Source of the DNA: Vibrio alfacsensis | GTDB taxonomy: Bacteria; Pseudomonadota; Gammaproteobacteria; Enterobacterales; Vibrionaceae | DNA: 64,000 nt | Reading direction: 5' to 3' | NCBI RefSeq assembly: GCF_003544875.1 | Contig: NZ_CP032094.1 | Location: 372,001 to 436,000, forward strand | Shown here: in pieces, positions 8,484 to 17,316 of the stretch | Numbering within the stretch: position 1 is the stretch's first letter | How the letters are laid out: each line of letters opens with the position of its first letter | Notes under the pieces: generated by a model | Databases searched by the model: none | Seen by the model: only the letters and a program-made list of their open reading frames with translations | What the model was told of the DNA's origin: nothing | Program-made: the position numbers and the translations under genes

Positions 8484-8651
8484 GGGTTTTGGCTTTACTA
8501 TCGCCGTTTGGAGAAAAGCACCTTCAAATGGCCAAGCCCGAATTCCCATGGCGTGATTGTCATCAGCAAGCCTCAGCTTCACTGGTTGCTCTCTGGGCTC
8601 TCACTCGAGAACAGTAAAGCCCATCGTCCCTTAAATGGGCTGGAAGTGTGA
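8484..8651 (+). pseudogene. tnpB: IS66 Orf2 (TnpB), C-terminal fragment
   Basis: The frame reads GFWLYYRRLEKSTFKWP, then a short segment ending QLHWLLSGLSLE, then a stop at 8649-8651. This is the conserved C-terminal part of IS66 TnpB (about 115 residues when complete). Only about 55 codons survive. They follow directly on the 17-bp inverted repeat, so the gene is dead. Confidence 0.85.
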
Positions 8652-8738
8652 CGCTTGATACTGATCGTCACTTTGCACTTGAACGATCCTTTTTCGCCGT
8701 CACACTGGGCACCATTGAATGCTGTAAGATGATGCCCA

Positions 8739-10241
8739 ATGACCAACTTCCCCGATGATATAGAACAACTCAAGGCCATGCTTCTTGCCAAGGATGCATT
8801 GTTGCAGGCCAAAGAGGAGGAAGTCGCCGCCCTGAAAACCCAGGTGCAATTACTCGTTGAGCAACTCAACCTCAGCAAATCCAAACGCTTTGCTTCCCAA
8901 AGCGAAAAGGTCGCCAAAGGTAACTTCAACGAAGCGGAGCAGCAAGACGCGTTGCCTTCTGCGCCCAAAGAGCGCAAAAAGTCAGGTCGTAAACCACTGC
9001 CAACCGACCTTGAACGCGAGGTGCACACCCACACCTTAAATGCGCCGTATTGCGACTGCTGTGATGCGCCGCTACATGAATGCGGTAAGGAAGTCAGCGA
9101 AACCCTGAAAATCCTGCCCCAGCGAGTGAGCGTCATCCGCCATGAACGTACGAAGTATGCCTGTCGCCAGTGTGAGCAAACGGCAGAAACCAGTAAAGTA
9201 GTCACCGCCCCAAAACCGGCGAGCATGATCCCCAAAAGCCTTGGCAGCGCCGAGGCCTTCGCTGCTGTTGTCACCGCCAAATACGTCGATGCATTGCCGC
9301 TCTACCGTCAGGTAGATATCCTGAACCGCTCGGGTATTGATATCAGCCGTGCCACGCTGGCGAACTGGTGCGTGCAGCTTGGCAGTAAAGTGCAGGTCAT
9401 CATCGATGCAATGAAAACGAAGCTTCTCAAAGACCCCCTCATCTGCGCCGATGAAACCACGGTACAGGTGCTGAGAGAAGAAGACAGACAGGCGCAATCC
9501 AAATCCTATATGTGGGTCTATCGCAGCGGCGAGTTCACCCCCAATCCCGTGGTGATTTACGACTATCACCCCAGTCGGGCGGGCGCGTGTGTGCGTGAGT
9601 TCCTCGGTGAATACCAGGGTTATCTGTTGTCTGATGGCTACAGTGCATATGACACCGTAGACGGCGTCACCCAAGCCGGGTGCATGGCGCATGTGCGCCG
9701 CAAATTCACTGATGCTCAAAAGGCATCGCCTTCGAAAAAGGCGGGAAAGCCTGAAAAAGCCCTGACCTTTATCGCCAAACTGTACGGCATAGAGAAGCGG
9801 GCCAAAGACCTGTCGCCCGAAGCACGCCAACAGATGAGGATGCAAGAAAGCGTCCCCATATTGAATGACTTCAAAGCGTGGCTGGATAGCCTGAATGTCC
9901 TGCCGAAAGGAGCATTAGGCCAGGCTATCACCTACGCCAGAAATCAGTGGCCCAAACTACTGACTTACTTGGAAGATGGACATATTAGCATCGACAACAA
10001 TGTGACGGAGCGGGATATCCGGCCGTTCACGACAGGCCGAAAAAACTGGATGTTCTCAACGTCAGTTGGTGGCGCGAAAGCCAGTGCTAATCTGTATAGC
10101 TTGGTCATGACGTGTCGGGCGAATGATATCAATCCTTACTATTACTTCCGGCACCTGTTCGCAGAACTGCCGAAACGTACACTCGCCGATGATATGTCGG
10201 ATCTGATGCCGTGGAATGTTGATCTGAGTAGCGTTGAGTAA
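8739..10241 (+). CDS. tnpC: IS66-family transposase TnpC
   Basis: A full-length 500-residue IS66 transposase. It starts with a leucine-zipper-like coiled coil (residues 5-45, EQLKAMLLAKDALLQ). A basic SGRKPLP linker and the zinc-binding segment with CDCCDAPLHECG and CRQCEQ follow. The catalytic core has D in ICADETTVQVL, D in LLSDGYSAYD and E in NNVTERDIRPF. The C-terminal IS66 tail (ANDINPYYYFRHLFAELP) is present. Because tnpA and tnpB are lost it probably cannot move by itself. The codons are GC-richer than the neighbouring AT-rich region, as expected for a separately acquired element. Confidence 0.96.
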   Translation: MTNFPDDIEQLKAMLLAKDALLQAKEEEVAALKTQVQLLVEQLNLSKSKRFASQSEKVAKGNFNEAEQQDALPSAPKERKKSGRKPLPTDLEREVHTHTLNAPYCDCCDAPLHECGKEVSETLKILPQRVSVIRHERTKYACRQCEQTAETSKVVTAPKPASMIPKSLGSAEAFAAVVTAKYVDALPLYRQVDILNRSGIDISRATLANWCVQLGSKVQVIIDAMKTKLLKDPLICADETTVQVLREEDRQAQSKSYMWVYRSGEFTPNPVVIYDYHPSRAGACVREFLGEYQGYLLSDGYSAYDTVDGVTQAGCMAHVRRKFTDAQKASPSKKAGKPEKALTFIAKLYGIEKRAKDLSPEARQQMRMQESVPILNDFKAWLDSLNVLPKGALGQAITYARNQWPKLLTYLEDGHISIDNNVTERDIRPFTTGRKNWMFSTSVGGAKASANLYSLVMTCRANDINPYYYFRHLFAELPKRTLADDMSDLMPWNVDLSSVE

Positions 10242-10268
10242 GGCCTCACTGGTTTACTTACCGCTTAC

Positions 10269-10507
10269 GTAGTTCTGGCAGTTATCCTCGCTACAAATGT
10301 AATGTTTGTGGGAAAACGTTTAATATTTTCTCAAATACACCTTTCGCAAGGTTACGGAATAAAGAAAAAATTTTAGAGAATCTTCTTACTATCCAAGGTG
10401 ATATTTCTTTGAGATCTTTGGCTGATAGTTTAGGTGTCAATTTAAAGACAGCACATCGTTGGCGAAATGCACTCAAAAATGTAGTTGTAAGACAAAATAT
10501 GGACTGA
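10269..10507 (+). pseudogene. zinc-ribbon/HTH transposase-like remnant interrupted by IS66
   Basis: Immediately after the IS66 right end one frame reads SSGSYPRYKCNVCGKTFN, then PFARLRNKEKILENLL and a helix-turn-helix (SLRSLADSLGVNLKTAHRWRN), and stops at 10505. The order zinc knuckle, 'TPLARLR'-like segment, HTH is that of the N-terminal region of IS1595-like and related transposases. The first half was lost with the left side of IS66, and the catalytic domain is absent. This is assigned by motif only. Confidence 0.55.
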
Positions 10508-10801
10508 GTGTATTGGTAGGAAATGACCTAAACGACTATGGCGTCAATAACTAATTTTTGATGCCATCTTGATCCCACATAACACCATCTCGGATCATCG
10601 AATTTAAGATCATTTAAGGCTTCAAGATAGTTTTTCTAATCTAGTAGAAGCCATTTAGAAAACTACTCTAAATGATTTTTGTCCAGAACTTTTTACTCGG
10701 CACTTTCTAGAACGAAAGTGCCCCGAAATGTTTCGTTCTCATACTCATTCATATACTATTAATGCCCGTTTGCCATACTAAAAGCTATCGAGTTCAGGTA
10801 A
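10508..10801. other. intergenic, AT-rich, one hairpin
   Basis: No gene seen. It holds a 9-bp inverted repeat (ggcactttc 10699-10707, gaaagtgcc 10714-10722) about 80 bp beyond the stop of the DeoR gene. This may serve as its terminator, although it lacks a clear T-tract. It marks the border between the mobile debris and the tetronate operon. Confidence 0.5.
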
Positions 10802-11572
10802 TTAAGCGGGCCTTACTTCTTTATATACCCGTAATCCCTTATCTCTTAGTTCTTGTGTTACCACCTCAGACAGATTGGAATCGGTAATGATGCCGTCTAA
10901 TTGCTCGATATTTAATGCTTGAAAGCTGGCAATTTGGCCGTATTTGGTGGAGTCAGAAACTAGGTAGTTAGTTTGTGCCGCTTTGATGATGGCCTTTTTC
11001 ACAAGGACTTTGTTTTCGTTTGGCGTTGATAAGCCCTTCAAACTCCAAGAAGACGTAGAGATAAAGGCAATATCAATGTTCAATCCGTTCAAGAACTCTG
11101 CGACTTTTCCACCAACTGTGGATTGGTTCTCACGATCAATTTTGCCTCCGGTATGGTAAAGCTCACATTGACTGTGCGTCATCAGGAAACCCGCAATAGA
11201 GAAGTCATTGGTGATCACTAATAGATCGTCACGATCCGCTATTTGATGGGCGATCTCTAGAGAAGTGGTTCCCGCATCCAAGTAAATCGTAGCGTCTTTG
11301 CCAATTAACGTGGCAGCCAGTTTGCCAATTTGAACCTTCTCATCCGCTTGTTGCTCGACTTTAGCGTCATGGGAAAGCTCAGAATGTAAAGCCTGAGCCA
11401 GTTGCACTCCACCAGAAACAGAAACGACTTTACCTGAGGATTCCAGTTTCACGATGTCACGGCGAATGGTCATATGTGATACGCCAAGGTGGTCGGTTAA
11501 ATCTGAAATGCTTAACACTTCTTGGTGTGATAACAGGGACAAGATGGTTCTTTGACGTTCTGCAGGGATCAT
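10802..11572 (-). CDS. DeoR-family transcriptional regulator of the tetronate operon
   Basis: A 256-residue repressor of the DeoR family, similar in context to YgbI. An N-terminal winged HTH (SISDLTDHLGVSHMTIRRDI, about residues 20-40) is followed by the DeoR sensor domain with the sugar-phosphate-binding YLDAGTTSLEIA loop near residue 97. The gene is divergent from ltnD with about 275 bp between them, the usual layout for a local repressor. TGTGA-type repeats in that gap are likely operators. The inducer is probably a phosphorylated intermediate of the pathway, as for other family members. Confidence 0.92.
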   Translation of the reverse strand: MIPAERQRTILSLLSHQEVLSISDLTDHLGVSHMTIRRDIVKLESSGKVVSVSGGVQLAQALHSELSHDAKVEQQADEKVQIGKLAATLIGKDATIYLDAGTTSLEIAHQIADRDDLLVITNDFSIAGFLMTHSQCELYHTGGKIDRENQSTVGGKVAEFLNGLNIDIAFISTSSWSLKGLSTPNENKVLVKKAIIKAAQTNYLVSDSTKYGQIASFQALNIEQLDGIITDSNLSEVVTQELRDKGLRVYKEVRPA

Positions 11573-11625
11573 GATTTCACTTCTATATTCTTGTTTTTCA
11601 GTATCCTACCAACCTTTTTGCTTTT

Positions 11626-11791
11626 TGTGAATATCTGTGAATATATGTTCTCAACCTAATAAGCCTTGCCCTCCCTTGTGTTAACTGATCGGGTTATCTC
11701 TGCCCATAAAGGGATAAATATCACTCCTTTGTTAATTTGTGTGAAAAGTGTGATTTAAAGCGAAGTCTCGGATTAATTCTTCACATATAAT
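11626..11791 (+). promoter_or_regulatory. divergent control region: TGTGAATAT repeats and a -10 box
   Basis: Two direct copies of tgtgaatat lie at 11626-11634 and 11636-11644. More tgtga/tcaca elements occur near 11735-11753 and 11781-11795. TATAAT at 11786-11791 sits in the last cluster, so a repressor bound there would block transcription of ltnD. The DeoR protein is the obvious candidate; CRP half-sites are an alternative reading. Confidence 0.5.
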
Positions 11792-11847
11792 CACACCAAC
11801 TAAACAAGAATTAACAAAATTCAATTTACCAAGAAGGCATTGTTGTT

Positions 11848-12756
11848 ATGAGCGAAGTTCAATCTGTCGGTGTTATCGGTTTAGGCTCTATGGGAATGGG
11901 CGCGGCGAAGTCATGTGTGCGTGCTGGCCTTGATGTATATGGTTTTGACCTGAATCCTAGTGCTTTAGAAGAGCTGGGTGCATTTGGCGCGAAAGCGGTT
12001 TCTACTAACGCAGTCGAGTTTGCCGATCAACTTGATTCTGTGTTGGTTTTGGTTGTGAATGCGGCGCAAGTTAACACCGTATTGTTCACAACAGGTCTTG
12101 CGGCTGCGCTCAAACCCAATACACCTGTCATGGTATCAGCCACTATCTCTGCAGAAGACGCCAAGCAAATTGAAGCCAAATTGGCTGAGCACAATCTTGT
12201 GATGCTCGATGCGCCGGTATCTGGCGGCGCAGTAAAAGCAGAAGCTGGTGAGATGACCATTATGGCGTCGGGCGCGCAAAGCACCTTTGATGCGCTGGAG
12301 CCAGTACTGAGTGCAACGGCTGCCAAGGTATACAACATTGGTGAAGCTGTAGGCCTTGGTGCGACAGTGAAAATCATTCACCAACTGCTTGCGGGTGTTC
12401 ACATTGCAGCAGGTGCCGAAGCGATGGCGCTTGCCGCACGTGCAAACATTCCGTTGGATTTGATGTACGACGTGGTGACCAATGCCGCGGGTAATTCATG
12501 GATGTTTGAGAACCGTATGAAGCATGTCGTCGATGGTGACTACTCGCCGAAATCAATGGTCGATATTTTCGTTAAAGACCTAAACCTTGTGTCAGATACC
12601 GCGAAAGATCTGAAATTCCCTCTACCACTTTCCAGTGCCGCCCTAAACATGTTTGTAAGCGCAAGCAATGCTGGTTTTGGTCAGGAAGACGACAGTGCCG
12701 TTATCAAAATCTTTAACGGTATTGAGCTTCCTGGTGTGGAAAGCAAAGACAAATAA
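11848..12756 (+). CDS. ltnD: L-threonate dehydrogenase
   Basis: A 302-residue member of the beta-hydroxyacid dehydrogenase family (YgbJ/LtnD). It is expected to oxidise L-threonate to 2-oxo-tetronate with NAD+. The N-terminal Rossmann motif is GVIGLGSMGMGAAKS. The substrate-binding signature is DAPVSGGAVKAEAG near residue 123. The catalytic lysine is in the GLGATVKIIHQLL helix around residue 173. It is the first gene of the operon, with otnK 25 bp downstream. Assignment to threonate rather than another 3-hydroxyacid rests on the surrounding otnK-otnC-otnI genes. Confidence 0.93.
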   Translation: MSEVQSVGVIGLGSMGMGAAKSCVRAGLDVYGFDLNPSALEELGAFGAKAVSTNAVEFADQLDSVLVLVVNAAQVNTVLFTTGLAAALKPNTPVMVSATISAEDAKQIEAKLAEHNLVMLDAPVSGGAVKAEAGEMTIMASGAQSTFDALEPVLSATAAKVYNIGEAVGLGATVKIIHQLLAGVHIAAGAEAMALAARANIPLDLMYDVVTNAAGNSWMFENRMKHVVDGDYSPKSMVDIFVKDLNLVSDTAKDLKFPLPLSSAALNMFVSASNAGFGQEDDSAVIKIFNGIELPGVESKDK

Positions 12757-12781
12757 GCGCAAGTAAAGTGGAGAAGTAATT

Positions 12782-14038
12782 ATGTTATTAGGTGTTATTG
12801 CAGACGACTTTACTGGCGCAACTGATATTGCCGGATTCCTTGTAGAAAATGGCATGCGCACCGTGCAGCTTAACGGCATTCCAAAGCAAGAGGTTGATAT
12901 CCATGCCGATGCGGTTGTGATCAGTCTTAAATCTCGCTCTTGCCCTGTCGATGAAGCAATCAACGATTCGGTGGCAGCGCTGAAATGGCTAAAGGCCAAT
13001 GGTTGCCAGCAGTTCTACTTTAAGTACTGCTCAACCTTCGACAGTACCGCTGAAGGCAATATTGGGCCTGTTACTGACGCCTTGCTAGCCGAGTTAAATG
13101 AAGATTTCACCATTGTTTGTCCTGCGTTGCCGGTTAATGGCCGCACGGTTTACAACGGCCACCTGTTTGTTTTCCAAGACCTGCTCAGTGATTCTGGTAT
13201 GCGCAATCACCCAGTGACGCCAATGACAGATTCTAGCTTGATTCGCATGATGGATGCGCAGTCACAAGGCTCATCTGGTTTGGTGAACTTCCAAGTGATT
13301 GAGCAAGGTTCCCAAGCGGTGTCTGAGCGATTTGAAACCCTTAAACAACAAGGTGTTCGCTATGCCGTTGTCGATGCATTCAATGCCGATCATCTTGTGA
13401 CCCTAGGTCAGGCAGCGAAATTTCTCAAACTGGTTACTGGTGGTTCTGGCCTTGCTGCGGGGATTGCTAAGAACTGGGCAGAACATCTGGCCGATCAGAG
13501 CGACGCTAAGAAAGCGGGCAACCCAACCAAGGCACCGACGGTGGTGTTCTCTGGCTCATGTTCTGTGATGACCAATCAACAAGTTGCCGTTTACAAGCAA
13601 CAAGCACCGCATTTCGCGATTGATGTGAAAGCCTGCCTTACCGATGAAGCGTACTCAAATCACGTGTTTGATTGGGTGATGACCAATATCGACAGTGAAT
13701 TTGCTCCGCTGGTTTACGCAACCGCAGAGGCAACGGCTCTCAAAGCCATTCAAGAAGAGTTTGGCGCGCAAGCCTCAAGCCATGCCGTTGAGCAATTCTT
13801 CAGTAAGTTGGCTATCAAACTGCAGCAACACGGTGTGAAGAACTTCATCGTTGCTGGTGGTGAGACATCTGGCGTTGTTACGCAAAGCCTCGCGGTAACA
13901 GGGTTCCATATCGGTCCTCAAATTGCGCCGGGCGTGCCTTGGGTGAAATCCGTCGATGGCGAGCTTTCACTGGCGCTGAAATCGGGCAACTTTGGTGATG
14001 AGTATTTCTTTGCTAAAGCTCAGTCGCTTTTTGAATAA
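12782..14038 (+). CDS. otnK: 3-oxo-tetronate kinase (four-carbon acid sugar kinase)
   Basis: A 418-residue kinase of the YgbK/DUF1537 family. It is expected to phosphorylate 3-oxo-tetronate at O4 with ATP. The N-terminal domain opens with LGVIADDFTGATDIAGFLV, the family's conserved substrate-binding DDxTG motif. The C-terminal nucleotide-binding domain contains VVFSGSCSVMTNQQV and a glycine-rich IVAGGETSGVV segment. It lies between ltnD and otnC with short gaps (25 and 11 bp), consistent with one transcript. Confidence 0.94.
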   Translation: MLLGVIADDFTGATDIAGFLVENGMRTVQLNGIPKQEVDIHADAVVISLKSRSCPVDEAINDSVAALKWLKANGCQQFYFKYCSTFDSTAEGNIGPVTDALLAELNEDFTIVCPALPVNGRTVYNGHLFVFQDLLSDSGMRNHPVTPMTDSSLIRMMDAQSQGSSGLVNFQVIEQGSQAVSERFETLKQQGVRYAVVDAFNADHLVTLGQAAKFLKLVTGGSGLAAGIAKNWAEHLADQSDAKKAGNPTKAPTVVFSGSCSVMTNQQVAVYKQQAPHFAIDVKACLTDEAYSNHVFDWVMTNIDSEFAPLVYATAEATALKAIQEEFGAQASSHAVEQFFSKLAIKLQQHGVKNFIVAGGETSGVVTQSLAVTGFHIGPQIAPGVPWVKSVDGELSLALKSGNFGDEYFFAKAQSLFE

Positions 14039-14049
14039 CAGGAGTTGTG

Positions 14050-14697
14050 ATGAATAAAGACTTAATGACAGAGCAGCAACTGCGAGATCAAATGGTGACC
14101 ATGGCTCGCTCAATGTTTGAGCGCGGCTACGCAACGGGCGGTGCTGGTAACTTGTCTGTGAAATTACCTAATGGTCATTTTTTGGCAACGCCAACGGGTT
14201 CTTCGTTTGGGCGTTTAGTGGCAGAAGAACTGTCTGTAGTGGATATCGATGGCAACCATATCTCGGGTAAAAAGCCGTCGAAAGAAGTGGCATTTCACCT
14301 AGCCATTTACCGCAATAATTCGCAATGCAATGCCATCGTGCATTTGCATTCAACGTACCTAACGGCGTTGTCTTGCCTTGAAGAGTTAGACCGCGCGAAT
14401 GCCATCAAAGCATTCACACCTTACTTTGTGATGCGCATTGGTGAGCTACCAGTGATCCCTTACCTGCGTCCGGGGGATCCACAAATCGCAGAAGAACTCG
14501 CACAACGTGCTGGTGACTATCGTGCCTTCTTACTGGCTAACCATGGCCCGGTCATTACAGGCACAGACTTTGAAGATGCAGTAGACAACGCTGAAGAGCT
14601 GGAAGAAACCGCAAAACTGGCGTTCATTCTTAAAGACAGCAACATCCGCTACCTAACGGATGCCGAGGTTCAAGACCTAAAAGGGAGAGGTAAATAA
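14050..14697 (+). CDS. otnC: 3-oxo-tetronate 4-phosphate decarboxylase
   Basis: A class II aldolase-fold metalloenzyme (YgbL family) that decarboxylates 3-oxo-tetronate 4-phosphate to dihydroxyacetone phosphate. Visible features are GGAGNLSVKLPNG, the zinc-binding VHLHSTY, and the third metal histidine in LLANHGPVI. I place the start at the ATG at 14050, six bases after an aggag ribosome binding site, not at the in-frame GTG three bases earlier. The stop codon shares one base with the start of otnI (TAATG), so the two are translationally coupled. Confidence 0.94.
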   Translation: MNKDLMTEQQLRDQMVTMARSMFERGYATGGAGNLSVKLPNGHFLATPTGSSFGRLVAEELSVVDIDGNHISGKKPSKEVAFHLAIYRNNSQCNAIVHLHSTYLTALSCLEELDRANAIKAFTPYFVMRIGELPVIPYLRPGDPQIAEELAQRAGDYRAFLLANHGPVITGTDFEDAVDNAEELEETAKLAFILKDSNIRYLTDAEVQDLKGRGK

Positions 14698-15473
14698 TGG
14701 CTAATTTCGCAGCAAACCTAACCATGTTATTCACAGAAGTGCCGTTTTTAGAGCGTTTTGAGAAAGCGCATCAAGCGGGATTTAAAGCGGTAGAGTACCT
14801 CTTCCCATACGCATTCGAGGCGCAAGAACTGGCAAACAAGATGGAACAATTCGGCTTTGAACAAGCACTCTTCAACATGCCTCCGGGTGATTGGGATGCT
14901 GGCGAACGTGGCTTCGCCGCGATTCCGGGCCGAGAGGATGAGTTTAAGGCGAGCGTCGAGACTGCGCTGATGTACGCCAAAGCACTGAAGTGTAAAAAGG
15001 TTCACGCTATGTCTGGCATCGCTGATTCCCGTTTCACTCGTGAGCAGCATATTGAAACCTTCATCTCAAACATTCGTTATGCAGCGGATAAGTTTGCCGA
15101 GCAAGATGTTGAGCTGATGATAGAGCCACTCAACAATCGCGATGTACCGAACTACTTTGTCGCCCATCAACGCGAAGCGGTCGAGCTGATTAAGCAAGTG
15201 GGTCGTCCAAACGTAAAACTGCAACTCGACCTTTACCACGCTCAAATTATGGATGGCGACCTAAGCACATTAATTCGTGAAGTCGCTCCTTACACCGGCC
15301 ACATTCAAATCGCCTCAGTACCTGAAAGGCATGAGCCGTCAGAAGGTGAGTTGAACTACCCACACCTGTTCAACGTGTTGGATGACTCAGGTTATCAAGG
15401 CTGGATTGGCTGCGAATACAACCCAAGGCACAGTACTGAAGAAGGTCTTGGTTGGGTTCGTCCTTACCTCTAA
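14697..15473 (+). CDS. otnI: 2-oxo-tetronate isomerase
   Basis: A 258-residue TIM-barrel isomerase of the hydroxypyruvate-isomerase-like (YgbM) family, thought to convert 2-oxo-tetronate to 3-oxo-tetronate. Conserved metal/substrate residues are seen in MIEPLNNRDVPNYF, KLQLDLYHAQIMDGD and HIQIASVPERHEPSEGE, and near the end IGCEYNPR. Length is normal. With LtnD, OtnK and OtnC it completes the route from threonate to DHAP. The name Hyi would be an alternative annotation, but the operon favours OtnI. Confidence 0.93.
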   Translation: MANFAANLTMLFTEVPFLERFEKAHQAGFKAVEYLFPYAFEAQELANKMEQFGFEQALFNMPPGDWDAGERGFAAIPGREDEFKASVETALMYAKALKCKKVHAMSGIADSRFTREQHIETFISNIRYAADKFAEQDVELMIEPLNNRDVPNYFVAHQREAVELIKQVGRPNVKLQLDLYHAQIMDGDLSTLIREVAPYTGHIQIASVPERHEPSEGELNYPHLFNVLDDSGYQGWIGCEYNPRHSTEEGLGWVRPYL

Positions 15474-15518
15474 TAAAAATACTTATAACAATTTCAGTTG
15501 CTTGCGCAACAACGTGTA

Positions 15519-15544
15519 CTAGGTGATGCGAGCTCATCGCCTAG
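15519..15544 (+). other. intergenic hairpin between otnI and the permease gene
   Basis: Inverted repeat ctaggtgatg / catcgcctag (one G-T pair) with a 6-base loop, in the 113-bp gap before the permease. It could protect the upstream mRNA or attenuate read-through. There is no T-tract, so full termination is unlikely. Confidence 0.45.
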
Positions 15545-15586
15545 CCGCACGCACCCTACAGAATCAGAAACAAAAGGAACATAAAA

Positions 15587-17041
15587 ATGGATGGAGCATT
15601 AATCGGCATTGTCATCGGTATTCTTGCCATGATGGGAATGATCATAAAAACACGTATTCCCGTCGCACTGGCAATGGTAATTGCGAGCATCATTATGGGT
15701 CTATTCGCAGGCATGGCGCCGACAGAACTCATTGATGCAATTAAAGCGGGCTTCGGCGGCGTACTAGGCGGTATCGGTTTGATCATTGCCTTCGGTGTGA
15801 TCATGGGCGCGTGTTTTGAACGCTCTGGTGCGGCGGTTCGTATGGCGAAAACCTTCGTTAAGATCTGTGGTAAAGGCCGTGAAGACTTGGCGCTTGGTTT
15901 CACTGGTGTGCTGGTGGCAATCCCAGTTTTTTGTGACTCTGCGTACATCATTTTGCACTCTCTTGTTCGCGCAATTTCACGAGATACGGGTAAATCTGCC
16001 GTGGGTCTTGGTGTGACACTCGCACTTGGCCTGCTTATCACTCACGCACTTGTGCCGCCAACACCGGGCCCTGTTGCGGTAGCTGGTATTCTTGGTGTCG
16101 ACCTAGGTGAGTACATGCTGTGGGGTCTAATGGTATCTGTACCTATGATGCTGCTATCGATGATTTACATCCGCCGTGTGGGTAACGAGTACTACCGCGT
16201 ACCAAACGGCGATGGCTGGATCACCAACCAAGCGGATTGGGCAAACCTAGAAAAAGTGCAGGCTACAGACGATAAAGAGCTGCCAAGTAACTTCCTTTCT
16301 TTTGGTCCAATTCTTGTTCCAATTGCACTTATCCTTATCAACACACTTGTTGGCTCAGGAGACACGTTCCTTCATACGGCATTGTCGCTGCTTGGTAACC
16401 CAGTTGTTGCTGTAGGCCTTGGCGTACTAATGGCATTGTATGGTCTAACTCGCAACATCGACCGCAAAGACATGGTTGGTTCGATGGACGATGCGCTATC
16501 AACAACGGGTCTTATCCTAGTGGTAACGGGCTGTGGTGGCGCAATGGGCGCGGTACTTAAAGCGTCTGGCTCAGGCCCACAAGTGGCAGAAGCTATTGCT
16601 AGCAGCGGTATCCCACCACTACTTGTGCCATTGGCTATCGCGTCTATGCTTCGATTGATTCAAGGCTCGGCTACAGCATCGATGATGGTTGCTGCGACAA
16701 TGACGCTACCTCTAGTCGAGACATTAGGTCTGGATCCAGTATTCGTGGCACTGGCGTGTGCGGTTGGCCCGGTTGGTTTCTCACACCTTAATGACTCTTA
16801 CTTCCACATCATCAACCGTACGCTAGGCATTACAGAGCTGGCAGACCAAATTAAAATCTGGTCAGTATCGTCAACCGTGGCGTGGGCGATTGGTGCATCG
16901 ATCATCATGGCGCTAAACCTAGTCTTTGGTAAGGGTGGCACGCTCATCGACCCACTGGTACCAATCTTAGTGCTTGCGGCCGTCATCGTTTGGATGAAGT
17001 CGAAAGACAAGACAGCAGAAAAAAAGCTAGCTACAAATTAA
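15587..17041 (+). CDS. GntP-family permease, probable tetronate importer
   Basis: A 484-residue inner-membrane transporter of the gluconate permease (GntP) family, comparable to YgbN. It has about 12-14 hydrophobic segments, a conserved HALVPPTPGPVAVAGILG motif near residue 148, the SATASMMVAATM segment and the C-terminal HLNDSYFHIINRTLGI motif. In this operon it most likely imports L-threonate or D-erythronate by proton symport. It is the last gene, followed by a strong terminator. A few Met-rich alternative starts exist downstream, but this one has an aagg ribosome binding site. Confidence 0.94.
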   Translation: MDGALIGIVIGILAMMGMIIKTRIPVALAMVIASIIMGLFAGMAPTELIDAIKAGFGGVLGGIGLIIAFGVIMGACFERSGAAVRMAKTFVKICGKGREDLALGFTGVLVAIPVFCDSAYIILHSLVRAISRDTGKSAVGLGVTLALGLLITHALVPPTPGPVAVAGILGVDLGEYMLWGLMVSVPMMLLSMIYIRRVGNEYYRVPNGDGWITNQADWANLEKVQATDDKELPSNFLSFGPILVPIALILINTLVGSGDTFLHTALSLLGNPVVAVGLGVLMALYGLTRNIDRKDMVGSMDDALSTTGLILVVTGCGGAMGAVLKASGSGPQVAEAIASSGIPPLLVPLAIASMLRLIQGSATASMMVAATMTLPLVETLGLDPVFVALACAVGPVGFSHLNDSYFHIINRTLGITELADQIKIWSVSSTVAWAIGASIIMALNLVFGKGGTLIDPLVPILVLAAVIVWMKSKDKTAEKKLATN

Positions 17042-17064
17042 TCTAACTTAGCAAACCAAAGTGA

Positions 17065-17096
17065 AAAAACTTCCAATATGATTATTGGAAGTTTTT
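17065..17096 (+). terminator. rho-independent terminator of the tetronate operon
   Basis: Perfect 13-bp stem (aaaaacttccaat 17065-17077, attggaagttttt 17084-17096) with a 6-base loop and the T-tract inside the right arm, 24 bp after the permease stop. Confidence 0.9.
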
Positions 17097-17121
17097 CCAT
17101 ACCTATAATAATTCGTTTTAA

Positions 17122-17178
17122 GCTAAATTAGCAAAGTCACTGAAACGTTTTTGTCCAAAAATTTTCTGAACTCCCTCA
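17122..17178. repeat. two short dispersed repeats upstream of the DJ-1 gene
   Basis: Bases 17122-17152 match 25275-25305 at about 27 of 31 positions (core tgaaacgttt). Bases 17152-17178 match 18153-18179 at 25 of 27. The second pair brackets the DJ-1/PfpI gene in direct orientation. Confidence 0.6.
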
Positions 17179-17316
17179 GTAATGACATGACAGGTGCTAG
17201 CTCTGTGCAATTTCATGACACATATGGCAATAATGCTTTGCCGATTTAGCGTATTGTCACTTATTTGTGTAGTAATTAGTATAAAGGTGTTCAGTAAACA
17301 CACTAAGGAAACCATC

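Larger units (their letters stand above)
8465..10268 (+). mobile_element. IS66-family element, left end deleted
   Basis: It keeps the 3' end of tnpB, all of tnpC, and the right terminal repeat. Read inward from 10268, that repeat begins GTAAGCGG, the usual IS66 end. tnpA, most of tnpB and the left end are missing; the break lies within the inverted repeat at 8430-8480. It sits inside a zinc-ribbon transposase-like gene whose 3' part follows at 10269. Confidence 0.85.

Noticed and set aside
8579..9845. Long minus-strand frames opposite the IS66 transposase
   Set aside because: They are antisense shadows of the GC-richer tnpC gene, with no start signals of their own and no family resemblance.
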